DNA from: DASYQV01 sp036005125
GTDB lineage: Bacteria; Acidobacteriota; Vicinamibacteria; Vicinamibacterales; UBA2999
DNA length: 33,718 bases
Reading direction: 5' to 3'
NCBI GenBank assembly: GCA_036005125.1
Contig: DASYQV010000152.1
Location: forward strand, 1-33,718
Below are positions 1 to 8,432 of the stretch, piece after piece. Position 1 is the first letter of the stretch, and every line of letters begins with the position of its first letter. Below the pieces are notes generated by a model. The model had not been told where the DNA came from and did no database searches. It saw only the letters and a program-made list of their open reading frames with translations. The position numbers and the translations under genes were made by a program.

Positions 1-32
1 CGCCACTCCGGCGATGAATCGCCTGGCAGCCG

Positions 33-38
33 TATAAT
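33..38 (+). promoter_or_regulatory. possible -10 box in the leader region of the histidine kinase gene
   Basis: A perfect TATAAT lies at 33-38, about 185 bases upstream of the kinase start. No convincing -35 hexamer is seen at normal spacing. The rest of 1-222 holds no gene I can support: one frame is open from base 1 to a stop near 144, but its translation resembles nothing I recognise. Confidence 0.3.
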
Positions 39-222
39 CAGCGCGGTTGCCACACGAATCCCCCGCACACTCAGACATCGGTGCAATTCGACAGCAGTCG
101 TGATCAGCTCCGGCTGTACCCGGCGGGGTGGATCGCTGTGAAGAACCGCAAGGGAACCGCGCGATACTGCGGTGGACCGTATTGCTGCGTGATTCCATTT
201 CAACGGGTAAGCTGACCCAGGA

Positions 223-1845
223 ATGGCTGATTCGACCCATCACGATTCGCCCGATGCCGCGAGTCTCCACGAGCTGAGAGCCCGCCTCCGGGACCTTGAA
301 GTGCTCATTGCCCGCGTCCCCATTCCTATTGCGATTGCCCGCGACCCCGACTGTCGAAACATCTCCGCGAATGCCGCTCTGGCGGCGCTGCTTCAGGTTC
401 CAGCGAACGTCAACGTCTCGCTGACGCCGCCACCCGGCGAACAGCCGCTATACCGGATTCAACGCCATGGGGTGGATATCCCGGCGGAAGAACTGCCGAT
501 GCAGTACGCCATCGCGCATCGCACCTCGGTGCGCAATGAGATCGAGATCGTCCTGAGGGACGGATCCGTGCTTTACGTCCAGAACGATGTCGAGCCGCTC
601 TACGACGCGCACGGCGAAGTCTACGGATGTGTCAGCGTGGTCGTGGATCTCACCGAGCGGAAGCTCGCCGAGGACGCGCTGCGGAATGCCGATCGTCGCA
701 AAGACGAATTCCTCGCCACCCTGTCGCACGAGCTGCGGAATCCGCTTGCGCCGATCCGCAACGCTCTCGAGGTCATGCGGCTGGCGGGGACCGACACCGC
801 CCTTGTCGAACACGCGCGCGCCACCATGGAACGGCAGCTCCTGCAACTGGTCCGGATTACCGACGACCTGCTGGACGTCTCACGCATCACGCAGAACAAG
901 CTCGATCTGCGGCGTGAACAGATCGACCTGCGATCCGTCCTCGAGGGAGCAGCCGAAGCGACGCGCCCCCTTATCGACGCAGAACGGCACATGCTCACGA
1001 TGGATCTGCCGGCCGAGCCGGCATGGCTGGATGCCGACTTCACCCGGCTTGCGCAGGCATTTGGCAACCTGCTGAACAACGCGGCGAAGTACACCGAGCC
1101 TGGCGGCCGAATCCGCATCTCCGCCGTCGTCAATGGCGCGGAGGCGACAGTCACCGTGGCCGATACCGGGATTGGCATCCCCGCGGCGATGCTGCCGCGC
1201 ATCTTCGACATGTTCATGCAGTACGAAGGGTCCCGCGATCGCGCCCAGGGTGGTCTCGGTCTCGGATTGACGTTGGTGAAACGGCTGGTCGAGCTCCACG
1301 GAGGGACAATCCAGGCCTACAGCGACGGTCCCGGCCAGGGCAGCGAATTCGTCGTGCGACTCCCGCTCGCCTCGACAGGCGAGGCACAGGTGGCCTCGCC
1401 CCGCGTCCGCTCCCGGACTAAGGCACACGCGGGATGCCGCATCCTGATCGCCGAGGACAACATGGACGCGGCTGAAATGCTTCGGCTCATGCTCACCGTC
1501 ATGGGACAGGAGGTCCGCGTGGCCTGGGACGGGGTGCAGGCGGTTGCCATCGCCGAGACCTTCGAACCGCATATCGCGCTCCTCGACATCGGCATGCCGC
1601 GCATGGACGGCTATGAGGCGGCGCGCCGGATACGGGCCCTCCTGGGGACACGCGTGGTGCTCGTGGCATTGACCGGATGGGGACAGGACGAAGACGTCCG
1701 TCGCGCCCGTGAGGCGGGGTTCGATCGTCACTTCACGAAACCAGCCGAACCGGAAGCGTTCGAGGAGCTGATTGCCGCCTGCAACCGATCTCCGCTGGTC
1801 GAGCGGGACGACGAGGCGCCACCGGCATCAAATCAGGCGGAGTAG
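223..1845 (+). CDS. hybrid sensor histidine kinase with PAS domain and C-terminal receiver domain
   Basis: Predicted cytoplasmic two-component hybrid kinase of 540 residues with no membrane segment. A PAS-like sensor covers roughly residues 25-145. The HisKA dimerisation helix carries the H-box SHELRNPLAPIRN with phospho-acceptor His169. The HATPase domain follows, with N-box NLLNNAAKY (about 282-290), G1 box ADTGIGIP (313-320) and G2 box GGLGLGLTLV (343-352). The receiver domain (about 405-525) has the acidic pair Glu411/Asp412, phospho-acceptor Asp455 in LLDIGMPRMDG and Lys506 in FTKP. All catalytic elements are intact. No separate response regulator or output domain is adjacent, so phosphate probably goes to its own receiver and then to an unlinked partner. 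The signal is unknown. The start is preceded only by a weak purine stretch, so the exact start is less certain than the function. Confidence 0.93.
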   Translation: MADSTHHDSPDAASLHELRARLRDLEVLIARVPIPIAIARDPDCRNISANAALAALLQVPANVNVSLTPPPGEQPLYRIQRHGVDIPAEELPMQYAIAHRTSVRNEIEIVLRDGSVLYVQNDVEPLYDAHGEVYGCVSVVVDLTERKLAEDALRNADRRKDEFLATLSHELRNPLAPIRNALEVMRLAGTDTALVEHARATMERQLLQLVRITDDLLDVSRITQNKLDLRREQIDLRSVLEGAAEATRPLIDAERHMLTMDLPAEPAWLDADFTRLAQAFGNLLNNAAKYTEPGGRIRISAVVNGAEATVTVADTGIGIPAAMLPRIFDMFMQYEGSRDRAQGGLGLGLTLVKRLVELHGGTIQAYSDGPGQGSEFVVRLPLASTGEAQVASPRVRSRTKAHAGCRILIAEDNMDAAEMLRLMLTVMGQEVRVAWDGVQAVAIAETFEPHIALLDIGMPRMDGYEAARRIRALLGTRVVLVALTGWGQDEDVRRAREAGFDRHFTKPAEPEAFEELIAACNRSPLVERDDEAPPASNQAE

Positions 1846-2006
1846 CCGCTCGCGAGCCCGCTCGGGAAACCTCATCTTCCGTGCGGGAACGACATGTCGT
1901 GGTCGCCATCGGCCGCGGCCGCAGTGTATACTCGACCACCTGAGGCCTTTCGAGGCTCCGTTGAGCCGCCGACCATCGCGACCACACCATTCTTCCAGGA
2001 GCTCAT

Positions 2007-2225
2007 GTGCGTCTATTCGTCAAAGGCGACCGCGTCTCGCAGCCCAATTACGGCCCCGGCACCGTGACCTCAGCCAACGAGTACCACACAGTGATCGAGT
2101 TCGATGCACACGGGACGCGAACGTTCGCCACGCCGCTCGTGCGTCTGGAGCCCTCGTCTACGTCAGCCCCCCGGCCTGCCGAAAAGGCGTCGCGGCGGAA
2201 GCGCGCAACCGTAGCGAAGGCGTAG
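2007..2225 (+). CDS. small Tudor/DUF3553-like protein
   Basis: A 72-residue protein. Its first half, with the pattern GDRVSQPNYGPGTV followed by a strand ending in EFDAHGTRTF, resembles the small SH3/Tudor-like barrel found in DUF3553 proteins and at the C-terminus of UvrD/PcrA helicases, where it contacts RNA polymerase. The second half is a basic Arg/Lys-rich tail that could bind nucleic acid. The GTG start at 2007 is chosen because AGGAG at 1997-2001 sits five bases upstream; an ATG at 2005 is in another frame. A TATACT box at 1927-1932 may be its promoter. The function is inferred only from fold-level similarity; an RNA polymerase or nucleic-acid contact is possible. Confidence 0.65.
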   Translation: MRLFVKGDRVSQPNYGPGTVTSANEYHTVIEFDAHGTRTFATPLVRLEPSSTSAPRPAEKASRRKRATVAKA

Positions 2226-2237
2226 AGCGCTCGCCAC

Positions 2238-2347
2238 GAGTTACAAGTCCACGTGTCTCGTCACAAGTGATCGAGTAAGTGTCGTACGGAGGTCGGGTCC
2301 TAGATGCGGCCTGCGTACGTCTCTTGGACTTGTCACCTGTAACTTGC
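2238..2347. repeat. degenerate heptamer inverted-repeat element
   Basis: The left part (2238-2250) contains GAGTTACAAGTCC and the right part (2327-2346) contains GGACTTGTCACCTGTAAC. Their reverse complements match apart from one inserted seven-base unit. A short palindrome, TCACAAGTGA, lies at 2261-2270. The seven-base phasing resembles the other heptamer elements at 13959, 20645 and 28835, but this copy is the most degenerate. It fills the gap between the Tudor-like gene and the holin-like gene and runs up to the latter's start codon. Confidence 0.45.
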
Positions 2348-2348
2348 C

Positions 2349-2720
2349 ATGGCGTTCCTCTTCCGTCTCCTCATCAACGCTCTCGCGCTCTGGGTCGCCA
2401 CCCGCATCGTCCCCGGCTTGTCCTTCAATGGGCCGGCGCCGATGCTCATTGCGGTTGCACTGGTCTTCGCGGTGGTGAACGCGGTCGTCCGGCCCGTTCT
2501 CAAGATCCTGACGTTCCCCGCGCTGATTCTGACACTGGGGCTCTTCATTTTCGTCATCAACGCGCTGATGCTGTGGCTGACGGCGATACTCTCGGAGGCT
2601 TTCGGACTGGGATTCCACGTGACGGGCTTCCGCGGAGCATTCCTTGGCTCGCTCGTCGTCAGCGTCGTCAGCCTGCTGCTGAGTTGGCTGACGGCGTCGC
2701 CGAAAAAGGAAGCTTCTTGA
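2349..2720 (+). CDS. phage holin family protein (four-helix, superfamily IV type), membrane protein
   Basis: A 123-residue, very hydrophobic protein with four predicted membrane helices: about 3-22, 28-50, 55-78 and 95-115. The pattern NAVVRPVLKILTFP followed by LILTLGLFIFVINALMLWL is typical of the chromosomal Phage_holin_4_2 family (mycobacterial-type holins, YvlD-like). These are common in non-phage contexts and have no proven holin function. No lysin or phage gene is nearby, so I read it as a housekeeping or stress membrane protein. The ATG at 2349 starts directly after the degenerate repeat; no strong Shine-Dalgarno sequence is visible. Confidence 0.85.
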   Translation: MAFLFRLLINALALWVATRIVPGLSFNGPAPMLIAVALVFAVVNAVVRPVLKILTFPALILTLGLFIFVINALMLWLTAILSEAFGLGFHVTGFRGAFLGSLVVSVVSLLLSWLTASPKKEAS

Positions 2721-2726
2721 GAGCTT

Positions 2727-2753
2727 GCCTGAGATAGTCCTGTTCCCTCAGGC
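2727..2753. terminator. possible hairpin between convergent genes
   Basis: GCCTGAG (2727-2733) and CTCAGGC (2747-2753) form a perfect seven-base-pair stem with a 13-base loop. The hairpin lies between the convergent holin-like gene and the aminopeptidase gene. There is no T-run on either side, so it is only a weak terminator candidate. Confidence 0.3.
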
Positions 2754-2766
2754 CTGGCGCGGAAGG

Positions 2767-5409
2767 CTATTCAGTCGACCCGAGCCACGTATGTAAGGCC
2801 GGCGACTGTTGCCGACGGAGCGTCACGCAGCTTTCGATCCGCTCCAGCGAATGCTGCAGCGAGCGCTGTGCCGCCGGAACGGGATGTGCCGCAAAGAACC
2901 GCTTCACATCCGCACCCGCCTCCGCCGAACAGAACTCACCGACCGCGCCCACGATCGTGGGAATCCCCTGGAACATGCCGAGGCGTTTCGTAAGCGATCG
3001 CCATTCCCGCTTCACGAATGCCCACGTCATATCGCGACTCCACGGCCGGGCAAGGAGCGCGGCCAGAAGCGATCCGATGTCCTGCGTTCGGATCTCGGAC
3101 GACACCGCCAGCGAAAGCGTGCGGCTGATCAGGTCCGGCGTGCGGAAGTAAGGGAGCGCGTACATGTAGCGGTAGTACTCCTCCGGGTGCGCTGTCTGTT
3201 TCCTGAGTTGGTCCACGTACTGCTCGTACAGAGGCGCGTCTCCAGCAAATGCTGCGACACGCAGCACCGTTGGCGCCAGCGTGCCGGGCAGCGACTCAGG
3301 ATGCCCCATGTATGTCGTCGAGAGGTCGCGTGCGCGTGACTGCACTTCCTTCGAATCGCCGGCGATCCCCATCAGCTCAAGCAGCGCGGCGCGTCGCGCC
3401 TGGCGTTCCTCGTCCTCATCACGACCGCCCGGCAGGCCGAGCCCATCAAGGGCCCGCCCGAAGCGACCGCGAATCCATGCCTGGTACCGCGGCCGGTCCG
3501 AGCTCGAGACGACGTTCTCTGCGGTAAATGAGAGTTTCGTGACAATGCCCTCGATCACCGCAGCGCTAGTGTCCGCGGCAAGCGGGCCGACGTAGTCGAG
3601 GAAGAGGCCGATCTCGTGACGCCCGGCGCGTACCATCCACCGCTCATCGTCGAGGAGACCCAGTCGCTCGGCTGCCGACAGGGTTCCGCGCGCCCTGCGG
3701 GCGAACGCGCGGATGGTTTCCGGTGTGTAGTCCGAGAAGAAGTATCCGAGGCTGCCCGCGTTCACAAACGCATCGGACGCGCATCCGGGCACCGTGAGCG
3801 TTTGTTCGGCCCGGGTAATCATCTCGCATCGAGCCGGGCTGTCTTGAAATGCCTTGAGGCAGATCGGCAACGTCCACACCTGCGGTTTGACCGGCGTGCC
3901 TGGTGTTCCCGAGAACCGCTCCTGTTTCAAACCGATCTCGGTGGACGAGCCCATGCAGCGCGACGTGATCGACAGAACCGGCGCGCCCGGCTGGTCGACA
4001 AAGCTCTTCATGAGCCGATCGACCGGCTTGCCCGATACGCGCGTGACCTCGTTCCAGAAGTCCTCGGCCGCCGCGTTCGCGTACGAATATTTCTTGAGGT
4101 ACGACGCGACGGCGTCGCGAAAAACGTCCCGGCCGAGGTACGCCTCGACCATGCGGATGACACCGGCCGACTTCTCGTAGGCAATCGCGTCGAAGACTTC
4201 GTTGATCTCCTCACGAGCCTCAACCTGCGTGCGGATGGCTCGCGTCGAACGGAGGGCGTCAACCGCGAGCGCCTTTTGAGTCTCCCTCACCTCGTCCAAC
4301 TCGACATGCCAGTCGGGCCGCCACTCGGCGAGCGGCTTGTCCGCCATCCACGTGGCGAAGCCCTCGTTCAGCCAGATGTCGTCCCACCACCGCATGGTGA
4401 CGAGGTCTCCAAACCACTGATGCGCGATCTCGTGCGAGAGGACTGCGGCGATGGTTTTTTTCGTGCCAAGCGAGGCGTGAGTCGGATCGGCCAGCAATTG
4501 CTCTTCGCGGAAGGTGATCGCGCCCGCATTTTCCATGGCGCCCGCCGCAAAGTCGGGGATGCCGATGATGTCCAGCTTTCCGAACGGGTAGCGGATCCCG
4601 AAGTAATGGTTGTAGAAGGCGACCTGATGTTCGGCGGCCTCGAGGGCGAAGCCGGTCAGCGCCTTTTTGTCGGGCGTCGAGCAGACACGCAGCGGGATTC
4701 CATCCGACGACCCTTCGCGACACACGAAATCGCCGACCAGCAACGCCACGAGATAGGTCGACATCTTCGCGGTGCGTTCGAATTTCACCGTATGCCTGCC
4801 CGGCTCGGGGCCAGGCGTATCAGAAATCCGTGCGCCGTTGGAGATGGCGATGTCGGACTTGTCCACGTTCAGCGTGATGTCGAACGTCGCTTTGTAGGCC
4901 GGCTCGTCAAAGCAGGGAAACGCGCGGCGCGCGTCGGTCGGTTCCATCTGTGAGACGGCGTACTCTCGTCCGTTCGCGCGGCTCACGTAGAACCCACGCA
5001 GCTTGTCGTTCAGGATGCCGGTAAACTCGACCTCGATCGTTGCCGGCCCGGCTGGGATCGCCTGCGGCACCGTAAACGTCGCCGTCTCGGCCTTCTGGTC
5101 GAAGCCGACGCGCGCGTCCTGCGGGCGTCCGCCGGACGCGAGGCGAACCGCCTGGAACGTGAGTTCAGCGGCATGCAACGTGATCGCATGCGCCGGTTCT
5201 TTCAGTTGCACGTCGATCGTGGCGCGGCCGCGGAAGTTATCCTTCTGGAAATCCGGCGCAAACCACAGCGTGTAGTGATCGGGAACGACCGTGCCGGACA
5301 ACCTCTGAGCAAAGGCGGGCGATGTCAGCACCCAGACAATCGCGAATGCCAAACTGGTCCGCAGAAAGACGACGCGCATTCCGCGCATGACCGCGAATTT
5401 GACCTGCAT
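2767..5409 (-). CDS. secreted M1-family zinc aminopeptidase
   Basis: An 880-residue metallo-aminopeptidase of the M1 (aminopeptidase N-like) family, predicted to release N-terminal residues from peptides outside the cytoplasm. A signal peptide covers about residues 1-34 (hydrophobic stretch after RTS, then SPAFA before QRLSG). The exopeptidase motif GAMEN is at 290-294 and the zinc site HEIAH at 326-330, with the third zinc ligand Glu349 in WLNEG, the normal 18-residue spacing. The C-terminal half is the long helical ERAP1_C-like domain, giving a typical family length. Inner Met codons at residues 8 and 11 could also start it, but the signal peptide stays intact. Its upstream region contains the hairpin element at 5411-5498, whose edge is two bases from the start codon. 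Confidence 0.95.
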   Translation of the reverse strand: MQVKFAVMRGMRVVFLRTSLAFAIVWVLTSPAFAQRLSGTVVPDHYTLWFAPDFQKDNFRGRATIDVQLKEPAHAITLHAAELTFQAVRLASGGRPQDARVGFDQKAETATFTVPQAIPAGPATIEVEFTGILNDKLRGFYVSRANGREYAVSQMEPTDARRAFPCFDEPAYKATFDITLNVDKSDIAISNGARISDTPGPEPGRHTVKFERTAKMSTYLVALLVGDFVCREGSSDGIPLRVCSTPDKKALTGFALEAAEHQVAFYNHYFGIRYPFGKLDIIGIPDFAAGAMENAGAITFREEQLLADPTHASLGTKKTIAAVLSHEIAHQWFGDLVTMRWWDDIWLNEGFATWMADKPLAEWRPDWHVELDEVRETQKALAVDALRSTRAIRTQVEAREEINEVFDAIAYEKSAGVIRMVEAYLGRDVFRDAVASYLKKYSYANAAAEDFWNEVTRVSGKPVDRLMKSFVDQPGAPVLSITSRCMGSSTEIGLKQERFSGTPGTPVKPQVWTLPICLKAFQDSPARCEMITRAEQTLTVPGCASDAFVNAGSLGYFFSDYTPETIRAFARRARGTLSAAERLGLLDDERWMVRAGRHEIGLFLDYVGPLAADTSAAVIEGIVTKLSFTAENVVSSSDRPRYQAWIRGRFGRALDGLGLPGGRDEDEERQARRAALLELMGIAGDSKEVQSRARDLSTTYMGHPESLPGTLAPTVLRVAAFAGDAPLYEQYVDQLRKQTAHPEEYYRYMYALPYFRTPDLISRTLSLAVSSEIRTQDIGSLLAALLARPWSRDMTWAFVKREWRSLTKRLGMFQGIPTIVGAVGEFCSAEAGADVKRFFAAHPVPAAQRSLQHSLERIESCVTLRRQQSPALHTWLGSTE

Positions 5410-5410
5410 G

Positions 5411-5498
5411 TCTAACCGCCCTAAGGACTCTGCTCATGATATCTCTGCAGAGCCCTTGGGCGCTTACCGCAGTATTCTTTTGGCGCGCTCTGCGCGCC
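5411..5498. repeat. dispersed hairpin element, copy A
   Basis: The stem AAGGACTCTGC (5423-5433) pairs with GCAGAGCCCTT (5447-5457) with one mismatch, and the loop contains GATATC (5438-5443). A second hairpin, GGCGCGC TCT GCGCGCC, lies at 5482-5498. The edge TCTAACCG (5411-5418) recurs at 33444 in copy B. The second-hairpin segment 5469-5498 matches the reverse complement of 23335-23364 in 23 of 30 positions. The element sits in the divergent gap between the aminopeptidase and the permease, so it is probably in the 5' leader of the aminopeptidase mRNA. Confidence 0.6.
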
Positions 5499-5591
5499 TA
5501 GACCGTTATGCAGTTCGACAGGGGGGAATTTCCCCGTTGCAGGCCGCATAACGGCATTTCCCATACTTTCCCGCGTAAGCCCAGACCAGTC

Positions 5592-6698
5592 ATGCAGCAA
5601 TCCTTCACTGCACAGTGGCTCGCGCTGGTTGCCGCCCTTGTGCTTGCGTTGTATCTGTGCTGGCGGCTGATTCTGCCCTTCCTCGACGTGCTGCTCTGGG
5701 CGACGGTGCTCGTTGTCGTCTTCCAGCCAGTTCATCGCCGCTTGTACGCGCGACTGGGCCGCCCCGGCTGGACAGCCACCTGTTCGACGCTCCTCGTTAT
5801 CGTCACGATCCTGCTGCCGGTTACGCTCGTCACCCTTGCGGTCGTTCAGGAACTGCGCCAGCTGGCGAGTACCTTGGAAACGAACCCGATTCAGCTCCTC
5901 AACTTCGACACGCCGATCGTGGGGCCGCTGCTGCGACGCATCAGTCAATACGTCGATCTCGAGCGGTTCCAGTCGGAGGAGTTTCTTCGCACTCACCTCG
6001 AAGCCTGGACGAGCGCGCTCGCGGCCGGGACGCTCGGAGTGGTCGGCGGCACGCTCGCGGTCATCGTGCAGATGTTTCTCGTGGTCTTCACGATGTTCTA
6101 TCTCTTTCGTGACGGTGACGCCATCCGCCGCGCGGCATATGACATGGTGCCTCTCCAGCGAGTGCAGGCCCAGGACGTTCTGGAGCGCACGCAGGAGGTC
6201 ATTGGCGCCACCGTCTACGGCGTGATCATCATTGCCCTGATTCAGGGGTCGCTCGGCGCTTTTATCTTTGCGGTGCTGGGCCTGCCATCGCCGCTGCTCT
6301 GGGGTGTCGTGATGTTTTTCCTCTCGATGATCCCCATGGCAGGGTCGTTTCTCGTGTGGGCCCCGGCCGCATTGTTCCTCGCGCTTTCCGGGTCCTGGCC
6401 GCGGGCGATCCTTCTGGTCGCCTGGGGCGTGCTGGTCGTCGGATCGATCGACAATTTCCTGTCGCCTCGCCTGGTCGGCCGAAGAACCCGTATGCACGAA
6501 CTGCTCGTGTTTTTCTCAGTCCTTGGTGGTCTGCAGTTGTTCGGCGTCCTCGGCGTCGTATTGGGGCCAGTGGTCGTCGCCGTCACGCTCGCCCTGATTG
6601 AAATGGTGCGCGAGGCCAACCGCCCGCCCGAGGCGACACTCGCCGAGCCGACGGTGATCGAAGAGCAGGAAGCCATCCGACAAACCGACCAAAGGTAG
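5592..6698 (+). CDS. AI-2E/PerM family transporter
   Basis: A 368-residue polytopic inner-membrane protein of the AI-2 exporter-like (PerM/TqsA, UPF0118) family. Two N-terminal helices are followed by a soluble segment (about residues 85-135) and then about six further helices. The C-terminal half has the family hallmarks: a Pro-rich MIPMAGS helix, SIDNFLSPRLVG, and GLQLFGVLGVVLGP near the end. The substrate cannot be told from sequence; members have been linked to autoinducer-2 export, Na+/H+ antiport and general efflux. The ATG at 5592 is preferred over one at 5508 because the extra 28 residues are charged and unlike the family. About 20 C-terminal residues are polar and cytoplasmic. Confidence 0.9.
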   Translation: MQQSFTAQWLALVAALVLALYLCWRLILPFLDVLLWATVLVVVFQPVHRRLYARLGRPGWTATCSTLLVIVTILLPVTLVTLAVVQELRQLASTLETNPIQLLNFDTPIVGPLLRRISQYVDLERFQSEEFLRTHLEAWTSALAAGTLGVVGGTLAVIVQMFLVVFTMFYLFRDGDAIRRAAYDMVPLQRVQAQDVLERTQEVIGATVYGVIIIALIQGSLGAFIFAVLGLPSPLLWGVVMFFLSMIPMAGSFLVWAPAALFLALSGSWPRAILLVAWGVLVVGSIDNFLSPRLVGRRTRMHELLVFFSVLGGLQLFGVLGVVLGPVVVAVTLALIEMVREANRPPEATLAEPTVIEEQEAIRQTDQR

Positions 6699-6802
6699 AG
6701 GTGGCAAAGATTTCGCACGTCTGATGGGTAAGGCGTCACGCGAGTGATTTCGCGGGCCGGGTTTACCACTTTTGCCCGTGCGTGCGTTCGAAATTTGTAC
6801 TC

Positions 6803-6834
6803 GGCACCCCAAAAAGGTGGGCGTGCCAAGGAGG
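6803..6834 (+). promoter_or_regulatory. hairpin abutting a strong Shine-Dalgarno sequence
   Basis: GGCACCC (6803-6809) can pair with GGG-C-GTGCC (6819-6827), leaving one bulged base. The perfect Shine-Dalgarno AAGGAGG (6828-6834) follows without a gap and sits six bases before the GTG at 6841. This fixes the start of the glycine-zipper gene and suggests a structured leader that keeps the ribosome site exposed. Confidence 0.5.
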
Positions 6835-6840
6835 AATACC

Positions 6841-7524
6841 GTGAGGCAGATGCTTGTGGTGCTGGCGGCCCTTGCCGTCAGTGTCGGATGCGGTCGTTCG
6901 GCGGTCAGCGAGAACCCTGCGTCACCAGTGGCGGCGGCAGCCGAGGCGGCCCAGACGGCGGCACCCGTGGCAGGGACCTCGAGCGTGCCTGCGACTCCCT
7001 CCTATCGCGAGGTGACGATCCCGGCGGGCACCACGCTGGCGCTGGACCTGACATCGGCTGTCGGCTCGGATACGAGCAAGGTGGAGGATGCGGTTCGCGC
7101 GACGCTGCGCCAGGGAGTCACCGTCGGCGGGCGCGAGGTCTTACCGGCGGGCACGGCAGTGACGGGTGCGGTCACGAGCGCCGAGCGTTCGGGTCGCGTC
7201 AAGGGCCGCGCGCGGATTGCGTTGCGCTTCACGTCGCTCCAGCACGGCGGGAGCCGCTACGACATCCAAACCCAGCCGATCACCCGCGTGGCCCCCGCGA
7301 CCAAGGCCAAGGATGCCACCAAGATCGGTATCGGCGCGGGAGCCGGCGCCGCAATCGGTGCGCTGCTTGGCGGGGGCAGTGGCGCCGCGAAAGGAGCGGC
7401 CGTTGGCGGTGCCGGGGGCACAGGCGTCGTTCTGGCGACGCGCGGGAAAGAAGTGCAGCTTGGTTCCGGCACGAACCTCACGACGAAGTTGACCGCGCCG
7501 CTCACAGTTCGCGTACCGGCGTAG
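6841..7524 (+). CDS. glycine-zipper envelope protein, probably exported
   Basis: A 227-residue protein. The GTG start is fixed by AAGGAGG six bases upstream. Residues 1-18 form a signal sequence ending in SVGC, which could be lipidated although the lipobox is not ideal. An Ala/Pro-rich linker follows, then a beta-rich domain (about 55-150) with the pattern ITIPAGTTLALDL-like and VLPAGTAVTGAV, seen in many acidobacterial secreted proteins of unknown role. Residues about 162-200 are a Gly/Ala-rich glycine zipper (GIGAGAGAAIGALLGGGSG) able to insert into or pack within a membrane. The C-terminal strand ends TVRVPA. A structural or stress-related envelope role is likely; no enzyme motif is seen. 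Confidence 0.75.
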   Translation: MRQMLVVLAALAVSVGCGRSAVSENPASPVAAAAEAAQTAAPVAGTSSVPATPSYREVTIPAGTTLALDLTSAVGSDTSKVEDAVRATLRQGVTVGGREVLPAGTAVTGAVTSAERSGRVKGRARIALRFTSLQHGGSRYDIQTQPITRVAPATKAKDATKIGIGAGAGAAIGALLGGGSGAAKGAAVGGAGGTGVVLATRGKEVQLGSGTNLTTKLTAPLTVRVPA

Positions 7525-7576
7525 AGTTTTCAGCTATCCCGGACGGATCGAGCGCCCGACCCTTGCGCTCCGCGCG

Positions 7577-8431
7577 TCAGTTCTTGCGAACTGTCGCGAC
7601 GACCCGCAGAATCGCATCCGACACCTGCTTGGCCGCGCTTTCGTCGGCCAGGATCGACAGGCGATCCCGCGTGACGCTGTCGAGTACGACCATGGGCCGG
7701 CCGTTGGGGACCGGTCCATCGGCAGCAAGGCGGACGGCATCGTCCGAGCGTACGAGCTCGCGCGCTGCGCGCGTCAGATGGTCGGGTCGATTGAGGAACG
7801 AACTGACGGCACCCGCCGAGCGTTGGGGGAGGCCCACGGCGGCACGCGAGAGCATGCGCGTGGCGCGGAGCACGCCGGCGCGCGCGAGCCATGGTGAGAG
7901 CGTCAGGAATCGGGGATCCGCGCGTGGCGCTGCTTCGCCGGCTCGTCCCGGCTCGACGAGCACGAGACCGGCAACATCTCCTGGATAGCGTTTCGCGTAC
8001 AACCTGACGAAGGCGGCGCCGAGAGCCTGTCCGGCGAGCACGTAGGGACCGCGAACCTTCGCGCCCATGAGAAGCGCGTGGAGCTCGACGGGAACCCGCG
8101 ACGGATCGAACGGCTCGACGTTCGCCTCGCTCCAGCCCAGGCCCGCACGATCGTAGCTGCACACGCGCGTCACCCTCGTGACAGTCAGTTGAACCCATCC
8201 CCAGGCGGCCGACGGGCTCATGCCCGGCGCCTCGAGGATCACGACCGGCGCGCCATCCCCCGTGCAATGGATGTGCAGCTGGTGGCCGCCCACATCAATC
8301 ATGTGTCCCGGCGCGGGAAACTCGCGACGCTCGACGGCGGTGGCGACGCCCTGATACGTGGCGCCGGCAAGCAGGAAAACGCCGATCACGACGGCCGCAC
8401 TGACCAGAATGCGCCGGACGCGCGGGTTCAT
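7577..8431 (-). CDS. alpha/beta-hydrolase-fold protein, predicted catalytically inactive
   Basis: A 284-residue protein. Residues 5-25 form an N-terminal membrane anchor or uncleaved signal. It then has the core strands of the alpha/beta hydrolase family, including VCSYDRAGLGWSE (90-102). The nucleophile elbow, normally G-H-S-x-G, reads GQALG (134-138), so the Ser is Ala136. The region that normally carries the acid and the SGH histidine is shortened, and no His stands at the expected place (around 258-262). It is probably a pseudoenzyme or a binding protein. The start codon follows the stop of the upstream sigma-54 activator gene with one base between (TGATATG), so the two are translationally coupled and likely act together. 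A start farther upstream would overlap the activator and is not supported. Confidence 0.85.
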   Translation of the reverse strand: MNPRVRRILVSAAVVIGVFLLAGATYQGVATAVERREFPAPGHMIDVGGHQLHIHCTGDGAPVVILEAPGMSPSAAWGWVQLTVTRVTRVCSYDRAGLGWSEANVEPFDPSRVPVELHALLMGAKVRGPYVLAGQALGAAFVRLYAKRYPGDVAGLVLVEPGRAGEAAPRADPRFLTLSPWLARAGVLRATRMLSRAAVGLPQRSAGAVSSFLNRPDHLTRAARELVRSDDAVRLAADGPVPNGRPMVVLDSVTRDRLSILADESAAKQVSDAILRVVATVRKN

Positions 8432-8432
8432 A

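Noticed and set aside
2349..2720. Prophage remnant because of the holin-like gene
   Set aside because: The family is common on chromosomes, and no lysin, integrase, capsid or attachment site is nearby.
5481..5498. Sigma-54 promoter before the AI-2E-type permease
   Set aside because: GG-N10-GC spacing is present, but it arises from the GGCGCGC hairpin of repeat copy A and the -12 part lacks TTGC.
5421..6497. Long open frame antisense to the permease gene
   Set aside because: Its translation is charged low-complexity sequence (His, Arg, Glu, Gln) typical of the complement of a membrane-protein gene, with no recognisable domain.
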